Source: Actinomadura sp. J1-007 (GTDB lineage: Bacteria; Actinomycetota; Actinomycetes; Streptosporangiales; Streptosporangiaceae). From it: DNA of 64,000 nucleotides. Within the stretch, counting starts at the first letter, position 1; each line of letters starts with the position of its first letter. Positions 54,405 through 62,626 of this stretch are shown here, piece after piece. Made by a program: the position numbers and the translations under genes. Location: the NCBI RefSeq assembly GCF_009793335.1, contig NZ_WING01000003.1, positions 868,001 through 932,000 on the forward strand, in the 5' to 3' direction. Under the pieces are notes generated by a model. The model did not search any database and was not told the DNA's origin. It was given only the letters and a program-made list of their open reading frames with translations.

Positions 54405-54418
54405 GGATGCTAGCATCC
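54405..54418 (-). promoter_or_regulatory. Perfect palindrome upstream of the FAD oxidase
   Basis: GGATGCTAGCATCC (54405-54418), 48 bp upstream of ATG 54357, overlapping the TAG stop of the upstream alpha/beta hydrolase (54412-54410) and a TAGCAT -10-like box. Confidence 0.45.
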
Positions 54419-55204
54419 GTTCCCGCCGCCGCCGAGGAACTCGCGGGTGAGCTTGACGATGTCGTCGGGCCGGACGAACCAGTCCATGTGCCCGTCGCCG
54501 TCCAGCTCCACCAGGCGCGAGCCCGCGATGCCCGCGTGCAGCAGCCGGGACTGCCCGACCGGGGCCATCTGGTCGCCGCCGAGTCCGATGACCAGGGTCG
54601 GAGCCTGGATCCGCGGCAGCAGTCCGCGGATGTCGATCCTGGCCGCGAGGTCGATCTGGCGGGCCACCCCGGGCGGCCACTCGTCCTCCAGCGACCGGGC
54701 CAGGCCGTCGTGGCCGAACCCGTCCACGACCTCGGGGCTGAACCCCTGGAGCGTGGCGAACCGCTTGAACAGGCCGAAGTCGGCGGCGGCCAGGTCGCGC
54801 CAGAGCTCGAAGTTGAACCGGGCCCGCGGGCCGCTCATGTCGGCGATGGCGCCCACGAGGACGAGCCTGCGCACGAGCTCGGGCCGGGTGGCGGCGGTCG
54901 CCGCCGCGACGGCCCCGCCCATGGAGAAGCCGAACAGGTCCACCGGGCCGTCCGCGGCGGCGCGGGCGGCCGCGGCGACCTGTCCGGCGAGCAGGTCGAC
55001 GGTCAGCTCACCGCCGCCGTCGGTGGTCCTGCCGCTGCCGCTGAGGTTGGGGCGCACGACGGTGCGGTCGTCGCCGAAGCGGTGCACGACATGGCCGAAC
55101 GCCTTGTCGGCGTCGCCGCCGACTCCGTGCACGAGCACCAGGCCGGGGCCGTGTCCGTCGGCCTCGTAGTGGACGGAGCCGTCGGTGGTGGGGACGACAG
55201 GCAT
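54410..55204 (-). CDS. Alpha/beta hydrolase
   Basis: 264 aa, no signal peptide. VLVHGVGGDADKAFGHVVHRF carries the oxyanion HGVGG; the nucleophile elbow is GFSMGGAVAA (Ser near 94); PTLVIGLGGDQMAP holds the acid and GDGHMDWFVRPDDIV the catalytic His. Pimeloyl-ACP-esterase/haloperoxidase-like group; substrate unknown. Start ATG 55204 follows GGAGGTCCCCC. Its leader carries a large inverted repeat (55220-55264). On the same strand as the XRE regulator upstream and the FAD oxidase downstream. Confidence 0.88.
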   Translation of the reverse strand: MPVVPTTDGSVHYEADGHGPGLVLVHGVGGDADKAFGHVVHRFGDDRTVVRPNLSGSGRTTDGGGELTVDLLAGQVAAAARAAADGPVDLFGFSMGGAVAAATAATRPELVRRLVLVGAIADMSGPRARFNFELWRDLAAADFGLFKRFATLQGFSPEVVDGFGHDGLARSLEDEWPPGVARQIDLAARIDIRGLLPRIQAPTLVIGLGGDQMAPVGQSRLLHAGIAGSRLVELDGDGHMDWFVRPDDIVKLTREFLGGGGNGC

Positions 55205-55219
55205 GGGGGACCTCCGCAG

Positions 55220-55264
55220 AAGCTTGTTCTCGCCAGGCCCGTCTGACCTGGCAAGAGCAAGCTT
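55220..55264 (-). promoter_or_regulatory. 45-bp inverted repeat in the alpha/beta hydrolase leader
   Basis: AAGCTTGTTCTCGCCAGG (55220-55237) and CCTGGCAAGAGCAAGCTT (55247-55264) match at 16 of 18 pairs across a 9-base centre, ending 5 bp before the ribosome-binding site. Could be a repressor site or an mRNA hairpin that influences translation. Confidence 0.6.
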
Positions 55265-55327
55265 GGAAGGCGGGAGGCCCGGCAGCCAGCCCCCGGTCTT
55301 GCGTACTCAGCGGTTGAGCAGGCTCGC

Positions 55328-56182
55328 TCAGGTCAGCTCGGCGCTGGCCTTGCGGTCGGTGGTCGACGCGAGATACCGCAGCGCGGCCTCTGAACGGGAG
55401 CCCGGTTCGGCGACGAGGAGTTCCAGCTCGCTCAGGTCGGGGTCCCCCGGGAGGAGCATCGTCTCGCCGAAGAGTTCGAGCTCGCCGGCCACCGGGTGCA
55501 CGAACCGGTAGTCGCGGTGGCTCCACGTGGCCACGTCGTGCTCGTCCCACAGCCGCCGGAACTCCTCGCTGGCGTCCCGCATGGCGCGGACGTGCGCCGT
55601 CAGCCGAGGGTCTTCGGGGTTGCGCGCCAGGAGCACCCGCAGGTACGCGACATGCTCGCCGGCGAACCGCTGCCAGTCCGCGCCGAGCATGAGCCTGTAC
55701 TCCTCATTGAGGAAGACCTGATGCGACCAGGTGCGCCGCTCGGGCGGAAAGGCCGCGAGATCGACCAGCGCCGCGGCCGCCCGGTTCCAGGCGACGATGT
55801 CGGTGTGGTGCCCGAGGACGAACACCGGGTTGTGCTCCATAGAGTCCAGCACGCGTTGCAGGCCCTCCCGGACGCGCACGCGCGGGGCCTCGTGCCGGGC
55901 CTGCGGCGGGTGCGCGAGGCGGTGCAGGTAGGCCCGTTCGTCCTCGTTCAGCCGCAGCGTCCGCGCGATCGCGTCGATCACCTTCGGGGAGACGTTGTCG
56001 CTGTTGCCCTGCTCCAGCCGCGTGTAGTGGGCGACGCTCACGCCCGCGAGGAGCGCGAGCTCCTCCCGGCGCAGCCCCCGCACCCGCCGCTGCCCGCCGT
56101 GGCTCGCCAGCCCCACCTCCTCGGGCGTGAGCCGGGCGCGCCGCGACTTCAGGAACTCGCTGAGCTCGCTACGAACGTCCAC
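55328..56182 (-). CDS. XRE-family regulator with MmyB-like ligand-binding domain
   Basis: 284 aa. Helix-turn-helix at 5-80: ELSEFLKSRRARLTPEEVGL, RRVRGLRREELALLAGVSVAHYTRLEQGN. MmyB-like PAS/ligand domain at 105-275: GLQRVLDSMEHNPVFVLGHHTDIVAWN, FLNEEYRLMLGADWQRFA, EEFRRLWDEHDVATW, FVHPVAGELELFGETMLLPGDPD. These regulators bind small, often fatty-acid-like, ligands. The gene precedes the alpha/beta hydrolase on the same strand, 123 bp away; control of that gene through the 45-bp repeat is plausible. Confidence 0.92.
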   Translation of the reverse strand: MDVRSELSEFLKSRRARLTPEEVGLASHGGQRRVRGLRREELALLAGVSVAHYTRLEQGNSDNVSPKVIDAIARTLRLNEDERAYLHRLAHPPQARHEAPRVRVREGLQRVLDSMEHNPVFVLGHHTDIVAWNRAAAALVDLAAFPPERRTWSHQVFLNEEYRLMLGADWQRFAGEHVAYLRVLLARNPEDPRLTAHVRAMRDASEEFRRLWDEHDVATWSHRDYRFVHPVAGELELFGETMLLPGDPDLSELELLVAEPGSRSEAALRYLASTTDRKASAELT

Positions 56183-56257
56183 GGCCAGCGAGGATATCGG
56201 CGAGACGGGACGCGGCGGCCGGACGGGCCCCGGGCCGCGGCGGCACGCACGCCGGGG

Positions 56258-56887
56258 TCAGTCGGCGGGGGCGGCGGTGAGGTAGCGGGTGAGCATGGCG
56301 ACGAGCTCGTTCTCGAACCGGGTGACGTCGATCGGGTCGGGCGCCGCGATGAGCTGGTGCACGACCAGCTCGACGGTGGCGACGACGAGCCGGGCCGCGG
56401 TCTCCATGTCGCCGACGCGGACCTCGGGGTGGCGCTCGAACAGGTCGCGCACGTAGGCGACGCGCGTCCGCTGCTCCTCGGCGACCCTGTCCAGCAGCCG
56501 CAGGGAACGGGGCGCCTGCTCGATCATGACGCGGAGCAGTCGCGGGTCGTCGTGGTGGTTCTCGATCACGGTCCTCACGAGCGCCCGCAGGACGTCTTCG
56601 AGGGGACCGGACGGCTCGTCGGCCTTCTGGCGGTCGAACGCGACCATCCCGGCGTCGATGTGCCGGATCAGCAGCTCGGCGAGGATCGCGTCCTTGTTCG
56701 GAAAGTACTGATACAGCGAGCCGATCGAGATCCCCGCCCGCTCGGCGATCCGGTTGGTGGTGCCCGCGGCGTAGCCGTGGTCGCCGAAAACGTGAGCAGC
56801 CGCCGTGAGGATGCGCTGCCGGGTGAGCTCGGCCCGGACCTGCCTGGGCTGTTTACGCGGGCGAATCCGGCGGTCGTCCGACGTCAT
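56258..56887 (-). CDS. TetR-family repressor
   Basis: 209 aa. N-terminal DNA-binding domain at 18-65: RQRILTAAAHVFGDHGYAAGTTNRIAERAGISIGSLYQYF then PNKDAILAELL. The all-helical C-terminal ligand domain has no recognisable specificity. It is divergent from the FMN-binding protein gene at 57044, the first gene of a three-gene redox operon, which it probably represses. A palindrome lies in the shared intergenic region. Confidence 0.92.
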   Translation of the reverse strand: MTSDDRRIRPRKQPRQVRAELTRQRILTAAAHVFGDHGYAAGTTNRIAERAGISIGSLYQYFPNKDAILAELLIRHIDAGMVAFDRQKADEPSGPLEDVLRALVRTVIENHHDDPRLLRVMIEQAPRSLRLLDRVAEEQRTRVAYVRDLFERHPEVRVGDMETAARLVVATVELVVHQLIAAPDPIDVTRFENELVAMLTRYLTAAPAD

Positions 56888-56913
56888 CGCACCTCCTTTG
56901 CGGCGCCTCGAAA

Positions 56914-56943
56914 GCGAGTAGCGCGATTCGCGAGTAATTGCTC
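56914..56943. promoter_or_regulatory. TetR operator candidate
   Basis: GAGTAATTGCTC (56932-56943) is a palindrome with one mismatched pair; GCGAGTA repeats at 56914-56920 and 56930-56936. Located 45-56 bp upstream of the tetR start in the divergent region. Confidence 0.45.
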
Positions 56944-57043
56944 ATAATAGTGCCACGACCTGCACTGATGCGGTCAACGGGGTGCCGTGCCGACATCCGG
57001 GCGCCCCGCTCGCGCACGTACCGCGACCCCGAAGGAGACAGCC

Positions 57044-57673
57044 ATGACGCTCGCCCGCGCCCGGCCCCGGCGCGTGTCCCCGCAAGAGGTCCGCGCCCGG
57101 CTCGGCGCGCCGGAGGCCATGGTCAAGAACAAGGTCGGTGACCGCGTCGACGCGCTCACCCATCGCTTCATCGCCCATTCGCCGTTCCTGACCATGGCGA
57201 CGGCGGACGCCGAGGGGCGCGCCGACTGCTCGCCGCGCGGCGACTACCCGGGGTTCGTGAAGGTCCTGGACGAGCGGACGCTCGCGATCCCCGACCGGCC
57301 CGGCAACAAGATCGCCGACTCGTTCCGCAACCTCGCGGAGAACGACGGGATCGGGCTGCTGTTCCTGGTCCCTGGCATGCGGGAGGTGCTGCGCGTCAAC
57401 GGCCGCGCCTACCCGACCGACGAGCCCGACGTGCTGGCGAGGATGCGCACCGAGGCGAAGACGCCGGACCTGGCGCTGGTGGTCGAGGTGGCCGAGGTGT
57501 ATTTCCACTGCGGTCGCGCGCTCATCCGATCGCGGCTGTGGGACCCCGCGAGCCAGGCCCTCGCCGAGGAGCTGCCGTCGGCGGGCGAGGTGGCCGCGGA
57601 CCAGCTCGGCCTCGACGTCGACCCGGAGACGGTCGCCCGCATGCTCGAAGCCGGCTACCGGCGACTGTACTGA
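57044..57673 (+). CDS. PPOX-class FMN-binding protein (MSMEG_1061/DR2398-type)
   Basis: 209 aa split-barrel flavoprotein. AHSPFLTMATADAEGRADCSPRGDYPGFVKVLDERTL, PDRPGNKIADSFRNLAENDGIGLLFLVPG and LRVNGRAYPTD are the characteristic blocks. The C-terminal segment EVYFHCGRALIRSRLWDP completes the family. It probably binds FMN and takes part in redox chemistry; reaction unknown. ATG 57044 follows GAAGGAG. The PDR-type reductase starts 22 bp after its stop. Confidence 0.88.
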   Translation: MTLARARPRRVSPQEVRARLGAPEAMVKNKVGDRVDALTHRFIAHSPFLTMATADAEGRADCSPRGDYPGFVKVLDERTLAIPDRPGNKIADSFRNLAENDGIGLLFLVPGMREVLRVNGRAYPTDEPDVLARMRTEAKTPDLALVVEVAEVYFHCGRALIRSRLWDPASQALAEELPSAGEVAADQLGLDVDPETVARMLEAGYRRLY

Positions 57674-57695
57674 CCACGCCACAAGGGATGATCCC

Positions 57696-58604
57696 ATGCA
57701 GCAGACCATTCTCGAACGCGTCGACAGGGTCGCCGGAGACGCCGTCTCCCTCGTCCTGCGCGGCGCCGACGGGCCGCTGGCGGCCTGGGAGCCGGGAGCG
57801 CACATCGACCTGGCGCTGCCGAACTGGCTGTCCCGGCAGTACTCGCTGTGCGGCGATCCCGGCGAGCGCGACCGCTACCGCATCGCGGTGCGCCACGATC
57901 CGCTCAGCCGGGGCGGCTCGGAGTACGTCCACCTGTTCCTGCGGACGGGCCGCACGCTCGACGTGTCGTCGCCGCGGAACAACTTCCCGCTGCTGCCCGC
58001 GCCGGAGTACCTGTTCCTCGCCGGCGGGATCGGCGTCACGCCGATGGTGCCGATGCTGCGCGCCGCCGTCGAGGCGGGAGCCGACGCGACACTGGTGTAC
58101 GCGGGGAGGTCGGCGGAGACCATGCCGTTCGCCGAGGAGCTGCGCGACACGTACGGGGACCGGGTGCGGCTCGTCGCCACGCGGGAGCGGGGCAGGCCCG
58201 ATCTCGCCGCCCTCGCCGCCGCGCTCGGCCCCCGCGCGCTGGTGTACTGCTGCGGCCCGGCGTCGATGACCGCCGAGGCCGAGGCCGTGTTCCCCGCCGA
58301 ACGGCTGCACGTCGAACGGTTCCGTCCCGCGGTCAAGACGTTCGCGCCCAACACCGCGTTCGAGGTGGCGTGCGCGCGGTCGGGGCAGACCGTCGAGGTG
58401 CCGCCGGAGGAAACGCTCCTGGACGCGTTGAACCACGCCGGACGGCCCGTGCCGGCCGGGTGCCGCGAGGGCGTCTGCGGGAGCTGCGAGATCGCCGTCC
58501 TCGAAGGCGAGCCCGAGCACCGCGACGACATCGGCGCCGCGCCCGGACGGATGTACGCCTGCGTGTCCCGCGCGCTGTCATCCAGGCTCGTCCTGGACCT
58601 CTGA
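57696..58604 (+). CDS. PDR/VanB-family ferredoxin reductase
   Basis: 302 aa one-chain electron-transfer protein: FMN/FAD-binding barrel (SRQYSLCGDPGERDRYRIAV), NAD(P)H domain (YLFLAGGIGVTPMVPML, YCCGPASM), and a C-terminal plant-type [2Fe-2S] domain with CREGVCGSCEI and a fourth Cys in MYACVSRA. Passes electrons from NAD(P)H to an oxygenase; none is encoded nearby. ATG 57696; its TGA is immediately followed by the GTG of the next gene. Confidence 0.92.
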   Translation: MQQTILERVDRVAGDAVSLVLRGADGPLAAWEPGAHIDLALPNWLSRQYSLCGDPGERDRYRIAVRHDPLSRGGSEYVHLFLRTGRTLDVSSPRNNFPLLPAPEYLFLAGGIGVTPMVPMLRAAVEAGADATLVYAGRSAETMPFAEELRDTYGDRVRLVATRERGRPDLAALAAALGPRALVYCCGPASMTAEAEAVFPAERLHVERFRPAVKTFAPNTAFEVACARSGQTVEVPPEETLLDALNHAGRPVPAGCREGVCGSCEIAVLEGEPEHRDDIGAAPGRMYACVSRALSSRLVLDL

Positions 58605-59435
58605 GTGAAGCAAGGGAAGTACGAGCACGCGATGCTGCCCAAACTGCGCAAGCCCGAGACCCGGAAAATGATCACTTTGGAGGTGCGCGAGAACGTCCCG
58701 CTGACGGCCAACTTCAGGCTGATCACCCTCGGCGGTCCCGAACTGGAGCACCTGGGGCCCATGGGCTACGACCAGGTCGTTCGCCTGTTCTTTCCCCGCC
58801 CCGGCCAGGAGCGGCTGCGGATGCCGAGCCTGTCCAACGAAGCCTGGATGGCCGAGATCCTCCTGCTGCCGAAGTCGCGCCGGCCCTGGGTCCGCAACTA
58901 CACGATCCGGCGGGCCCGCCCCGAGGCGGGCGAGGTGGACATCGAGTTCACCCTGCACGACGACGGCCCGGCCTCCGACTGGGCCCGGCGGGCCCGGCCC
59001 GGCGACCAGGCGGGCATCTTCGACATGGGGGTGTCCTACCTGCCGCCCGAACGGGCGCGGTGGCAGTTGCTGGTCGGTGAGGAGAGCGCCGTGCCCGCGA
59101 TCCTGGCCATCCTCGAACACGCGCCCGCCTCGCTGGCCGCCGAGGTGTTCCTGGAGGTGCCGGAGACGGCCGACATCCGGCCCGACGTCGTCGCCCCCGA
59201 CGGGGTGAACGTGCACTGGCTGGCCCGCGACGGCGCGGGCGGCCTTCCCGGAGCGCTCGCTCTCGACACGGTCAAGCGGGCTTCCCTGCGGCCCGGCCCG
59301 TTCTACGCCTGGGTCGCGGGCGAGTCCAAGATGGCCACCGGCCTGCGCCGCCACCTGGTGAACGACCGCGGCGTGCCGAAGTCGGACATCGCCTTCTTCG
59401 GCTACTGGCGCCACGGCCGGTCCAGCCCCGGCTGA
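58605..59435 (+). CDS. Siderophore-interacting protein (SIP-type FAD reductase)
   Basis: 276 aa. FAD-binding barrel RKMITLEVRENVPLTANFRLITLGGPEL; FAD motif RPWVRNYTIRRARPEAGEVDIEFTLHDDGPASDWARRARPGD; SIP domain with LLVGEESAVPAILAILEHAP, AEVFLEVPETAD and FYAWVAGESKMATGLRRHL...FFGYWRHG. Reduces ferric siderophores; an iron-uptake role is the usual reading. GTG 58605 abuts the PDR stop; ATG 58632 is possible. Third gene of the operon. Confidence 0.92.
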   Translation: MKQGKYEHAMLPKLRKPETRKMITLEVRENVPLTANFRLITLGGPELEHLGPMGYDQVVRLFFPRPGQERLRMPSLSNEAWMAEILLLPKSRRPWVRNYTIRRARPEAGEVDIEFTLHDDGPASDWARRARPGDQAGIFDMGVSYLPPERARWQLLVGEESAVPAILAILEHAPASLAAEVFLEVPETADIRPDVVAPDGVNVHWLARDGAGGLPGALALDTVKRASLRPGPFYAWVAGESKMATGLRRHLVNDRGVPKSDIAFFGYWRHGRSSPG

Positions 59436-59447
59436 CCGGCCCGCGTC

Positions 59448-59567
59448 AACGTCACGCGCCTCGGAGGCCCTCCACGCCGGCCGCCCGAACGTCGCGCGCC
59501 TCGGAGGGCCTCCACGCCCGCCGGCCGAACGTCGCGCACCTCGGAGGGGCTCCGCGGCGGTCGCCGG
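59448..59567. repeat. Three tandem 40-bp repeats
   Basis: Units 59448-59487, 59488-59527 and 59528-59567, each beginning AACGTC(A/G)CGC and containing CTCGGAGG followed by a CCTCC/GCTCC complement. Units 1 and 2 differ at few positions, unit 3 at more. They lie between the converging SIP and ROK genes, so could act as a composite terminator or be an expandable minisatellite. Confidence 0.8.
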
Positions 59568-59590
59568 AACCGTCGTTCCGTTGACGGCGG

Positions 59591-60748
59591 TCAGCGCTGG
59601 AGGGTCTGGTCGATCCATTCGCCGGACTCGTCGAGCAGGAGGTGCCCGGCTCCGAGGATGCTGGCGTCGCGTCCGGCGCGGGACGTGGCGATCCGCAGGT
59701 TGCGGGTGGCGAGCGGCAGGCAGCGCTCGTAGATGGCGCCGCGGATCGTCGCGGCGAGCGGCTCGGCGTTGGACAGGCTGCCCCCGATCACCAGGGCGTC
59801 GGGGTTGAAGAAGTTCACCAGGGCGGTGAGGACGTCGCCGATGAGGCGCCCGGCGTTGCGCACCGCGCTGGTGGCCTGGGGAACGCCGTCGGTGACCAGG
59901 TCGACGATCTGGGCCGGGGTCTCCACGGCGATGCCCTGGGCGTTCAGGGACGCGGCGAGCGCCGCTCCGCTGGCGTGCGCCTCCAGGCAGTCGGGATGGC
60001 CGCACGAGCAGTCCACGGTGGCCTCGGAGCGGATCCGGACGTGGCTGATGTCGCCCGCCGCGCCGCGGCCCCGGTGCAGCCGGCCGTCCACGATGACGCC
60101 GCAGCCGATGCCGCTGCCGAGCTTGATGACCATGACGTTGTCGAGGTCCGGCCAGGACGCCCGGTGCTCGCCGACGGCCATGAGGTTGGCGTCGTTCTCC
60201 ACCAGGGCGGGGGTGCCCGCGTGCCCGGCGGTGAACTCGCGGACGGGGAAGTCGTTCCAGCCCGGCATCCGCGACGGTGAGACCACCTGGCCCGTCGCCG
60301 GGTCGACCGGGCCCGGCAGCCCCACGCCGACGCCCCGTACGGGCACGTCCGCGAGGCCGTGCTCGCCGGCGAGGCGGCGCAGGCCGTCGACCACCGCGGT
60401 CAGCGTGGGCTCCGGGCCGACGGAGATGTCGCACGCGAGGTCGGAGAGCGCGAGCGGCGTGCCGGCGAGGTCGACGACGGCGAGCCTCGCGTGGCGCGCG
60501 CCGAGGTCGGCGACCAGGAACACGCCGGCCGCGCGGGCGAGGCGGAGCCGGCGCGGCCGGCGCCCGCCGCGCGAGACGCCGGCGCCCCCCTCGGCGAACA
60601 GGCCCGCCTCGATGAGCTGCTCGACGCGCAGCGAGACGCTGGAGGCGGCCAGGCCGGAGAGCCGGGCGAGCTCGGCCCGCGACTCGGCCTGGCCGGTGGC
60701 GACCAGGCGTACGAGCGCCGCGGGTCCGTCGTCTCTGCTGTTGCGCAC
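59591..60748 (-). CDS. ROK-family transcriptional regulator
   Basis: 385 aa. N-terminal winged HTH (AELARLSGLAASSVSLRVEQL) and ROK domain: FLVADLGARHARLAVVDLAG, GVGLPGPVDPATG, VENDANLMAVGEH, KLGSGIGCGVIVDGRLHRG, the zinc motif CSCGHPDCLEAHASG, and NFFNPDALVIGGSL. All features of an intact ROK regulator of the XylR/NagC group. GTG 60748 chosen; residues further upstream to 60784 are not conserved-looking. Divergent from an amino-acid ABC transporter, an unusual partner for a sugar-sensing family. Confidence 0.9.
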   Translation of the reverse strand: MRNSRDDGPAALVRLVATGQAESRAELARLSGLAASSVSLRVEQLIEAGLFAEGGAGVSRGGRRPRRLRLARAAGVFLVADLGARHARLAVVDLAGTPLALSDLACDISVGPEPTLTAVVDGLRRLAGEHGLADVPVRGVGVGLPGPVDPATGQVVSPSRMPGWNDFPVREFTAGHAGTPALVENDANLMAVGEHRASWPDLDNVMVIKLGSGIGCGVIVDGRLHRGRGAAGDISHVRIRSEATVDCSCGHPDCLEAHASGAALAASLNAQGIAVETPAQIVDLVTDGVPQATSAVRNAGRLIGDVLTALVNFFNPDALVIGGSLSNAEPLAATIRGAIYERCLPLATRNLRIATSRAGRDASILGAGHLLLDESGEWIDQTLQR

Positions 60749-60788
60749 CCCAGATAGATAGCATGCGCGAACTTGGTACAGCAATCCG

Positions 60789-60841
60789 TTGACTTACGAC
60801 GATTTGAAGTTCTAATGTCCTCTCTGACTTCGATTTCGAAG
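60789..60841 (+). promoter_or_regulatory. Promoter and palindrome of the amino-acid ABC operon
   Basis: -35 TTGACT (60789-60794), 18-bp spacer, -10 TAATGT (60813-60818). Downstream lies CTTCGA-TT-TCGAAG (60828-60841), a perfect 6-bp-arm palindrome over the early transcribed region, a good place for repression by the divergent ROK protein. Confidence 0.6.
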
Positions 60842-60864
60842 GAAGTTGGATCGAGGATGATCGA

Positions 60865-61592
60865 ATGATCGAGGTTCGCAGCCTGCACAAGCGCTTCGGC
60901 GACCACACCGCTCTGAAGGACGTCGACCTGGACGTCGCGCGCGGCGAGGTCGTCGTGGTGATCGGCCCGTCCGGGTCGGGCAAGTCCACGCTCTGCCGCT
61001 GCCTGAACCGGCTGGAGACGCCGGACTCGGGCGTGATCCGGTTCGACGGCGCGGACCTGCCCGCCGAGGGCCGCGCGCTCGCGCGCCTCCGCGCGGACGT
61101 GGGCATGGTGTTCCAGTCGTTCAACCTCTTCCAGCACAAGACCGTCCTGGAGAACCTGACGCTCGCGCCCACCCGGGTGCGCGGGACGTCCCGCGCCGAG
61201 GCCGAGCGCAACGCCCGCGAGCTGCTCGACCGGGTCGGCATCGGCGAGCAGGCGGACAAGCTGCCCGCGCAGCTCTCGGGCGGCCAGCAGCAGCGCGCCG
61301 CGATCGCGCGCGCCCTGGCGATGCGGCCGAAGGCGATGCTGTTCGACGAGCCGACGTCCGCGCTCGACCCGGAGATGGTCGGCGAGGTCCTGGACGTGAT
61401 GACGGGCCTGGCCCGCGACGGCATGACGATGGTGGTCGTCACCCACGAGATGGGGTTCGCCCGCCAGGTCGCCGACCGGGTCGTGTTCATGGCGGACGGC
61501 GAGGTCGTGGAGACCGGCGAGCCGTCCGCGTTCTTCGACTCCCCGCCACGGACCGGGCCCGGGACTTCCTGGCCAAGGTCCTCAGCCACTAG
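60865..61592 (+). CDS. Polar amino acid ABC transporter ATPase (1 frameshift)
   Basis: About 242 aa after repair, GlnQ/GluA type. VIGPSGSGKSTLCRCLNRLE (Walker A), MVFQSFNLFQHKTVLENLTLAP (Q-loop), LSGGQQQRAAIARALAM (signature), AMLFDEPTSALDPEMVGEVL (Walker B), VVVTHEMGFARQVADRV (H-loop). A missing C near 61553 (TCCCCGCCACGG) hides the C-terminus ATDRARDFLAKVLSH and stop 61590-61592. First gene of an ATPase, binding protein, permease, permease operon. Confidence 0.93.
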
Positions 61593-61655
61593 CGGCACTG
61601 CGGTAATCCTCCGGCGCGCCGGCCACGGCGCGCCGCCCGAGAAAGGTTGATGATC

Positions 61656-62590
61656 ATGGTGCGTACCCCTGCGGGGATGCGGTGGGCGGTCCCGGCCGCG
61701 GTCGCCGCGCTGTCGGTGGCGGGCCTCACGGCGTGCTCCGGCGGCGACTCCGATTCGGCCGTGCCCGGATCCGGCGGCGGCAAGCAGGACGACCTGGTCG
61801 CCGCGGCGCCGGTCGCGGGCGACCCGCCCGCCGGCTCCACCATGGAGAAGATCCGCAAGCGCGGGCAGCTCATCGTCGGCGGGTCGCTGGACGCGCCGCT
61901 GCTGTCGCAGCAGAACCCCTCGACCAAGAAGGTCGAGGGCCTGGACGCCGACTTCGGCCGGCTGCTGGCCAAGTACATCATCGGCAAGCCGAACGTGAAG
62001 ATCGTCAACTCGGCGTCCGAGACCCGCGAGGCGCTGCTGTCCAACGGCACCGTGGACGTGGTGCTCCAGACCTACAGCATCACGCCGGAACGTGCCAAGC
62101 AGGTCGCGTTCGCCGGGCCGTACTACAGCTCGGGGCTGGTCATCGCCACCAAGAAGGACAAGACCGGCATCACCGCCCCGCCGACCTGAAGGGCAAGACG
62201 GTCATCGCGGGCGCCAACACCCCGGCGATCCCGGCCATCAAGAAGCTCGCCCCGGGCGCCAAGATCGTCACGTTCGGCAGCGACCCCGAGTGCGTCCAGG
62301 CGCTCAAGCAGGGCCGCGGCGACGCGTACGTGCAGGACGAGGCGGTGCTGCTGGCCACCGCCAAGCAGGACCCCGCCATCAAGATCCAGGGCAAGCCGCT
62401 GACCAGCGACCCGTACGGCATCGGGCTCAAGCACGGCGACGCGCAGATGAAGCAGTTCGTCAACGACTGGCTGAAGAAGATCCAGGCGTCCGGGCTGTGG
62501 GCGAAGGTCTGGAAGAACTCGGTCGGGACGGTCGTGCAGGGCGAGGCGCCGAAGCCGCCCGCGATCGGGTCGGCGCCGGGCTCGCAGTGA
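61656..62590 (+). CDS. Amino acid ABC transporter substrate-binding lipoprotein (1 frameshift)
   Basis: About 311 aa after repair. Lipoprotein signal ALSVAGLTAC, then KIRKRGQLIVGGSLDAPLLS, GLDADFGRLLAKYIIG, REALLSNGTVDVVLQTYSITPERAKQVAFAGPYY and, after the shift near 62182 (GCCCCGCCGACC), ADLKGKTVIAGANTPAIPAIKKL and FGSDPECVQALKQGRGDAYVQDEAVLL. Glutamate/aspartate-type periplasmic-binding fold (SBP_bac_3). ATG 61656 has GAAAGG at better spacing than the two earlier starts. Captures polar amino acids outside the cell. Confidence 0.92.
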
Positions 62591-62626
62591 GCGTGACCTT
62601 CGAGTGAGAGGGAGACCCGTCCCGCC

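Noticed and set aside
53062..59435. Secondary-metabolite gene cluster
   Set aside because: FAD oxidase, hydrolase and reductases occur here, but there is no polyketide, peptide, terpene or RiPP core enzyme.
59448..59567. 40-bp repeats as a CRISPR array
   Set aside because: The units abut without spacers and no cas gene is present.
58578..61598. A minus-strand open frame of about 1000 codons across SIP, ROK and ABC genes
   Set aside because: It reads out of frame through three well-identified genes on both strands; product is low-complexity.
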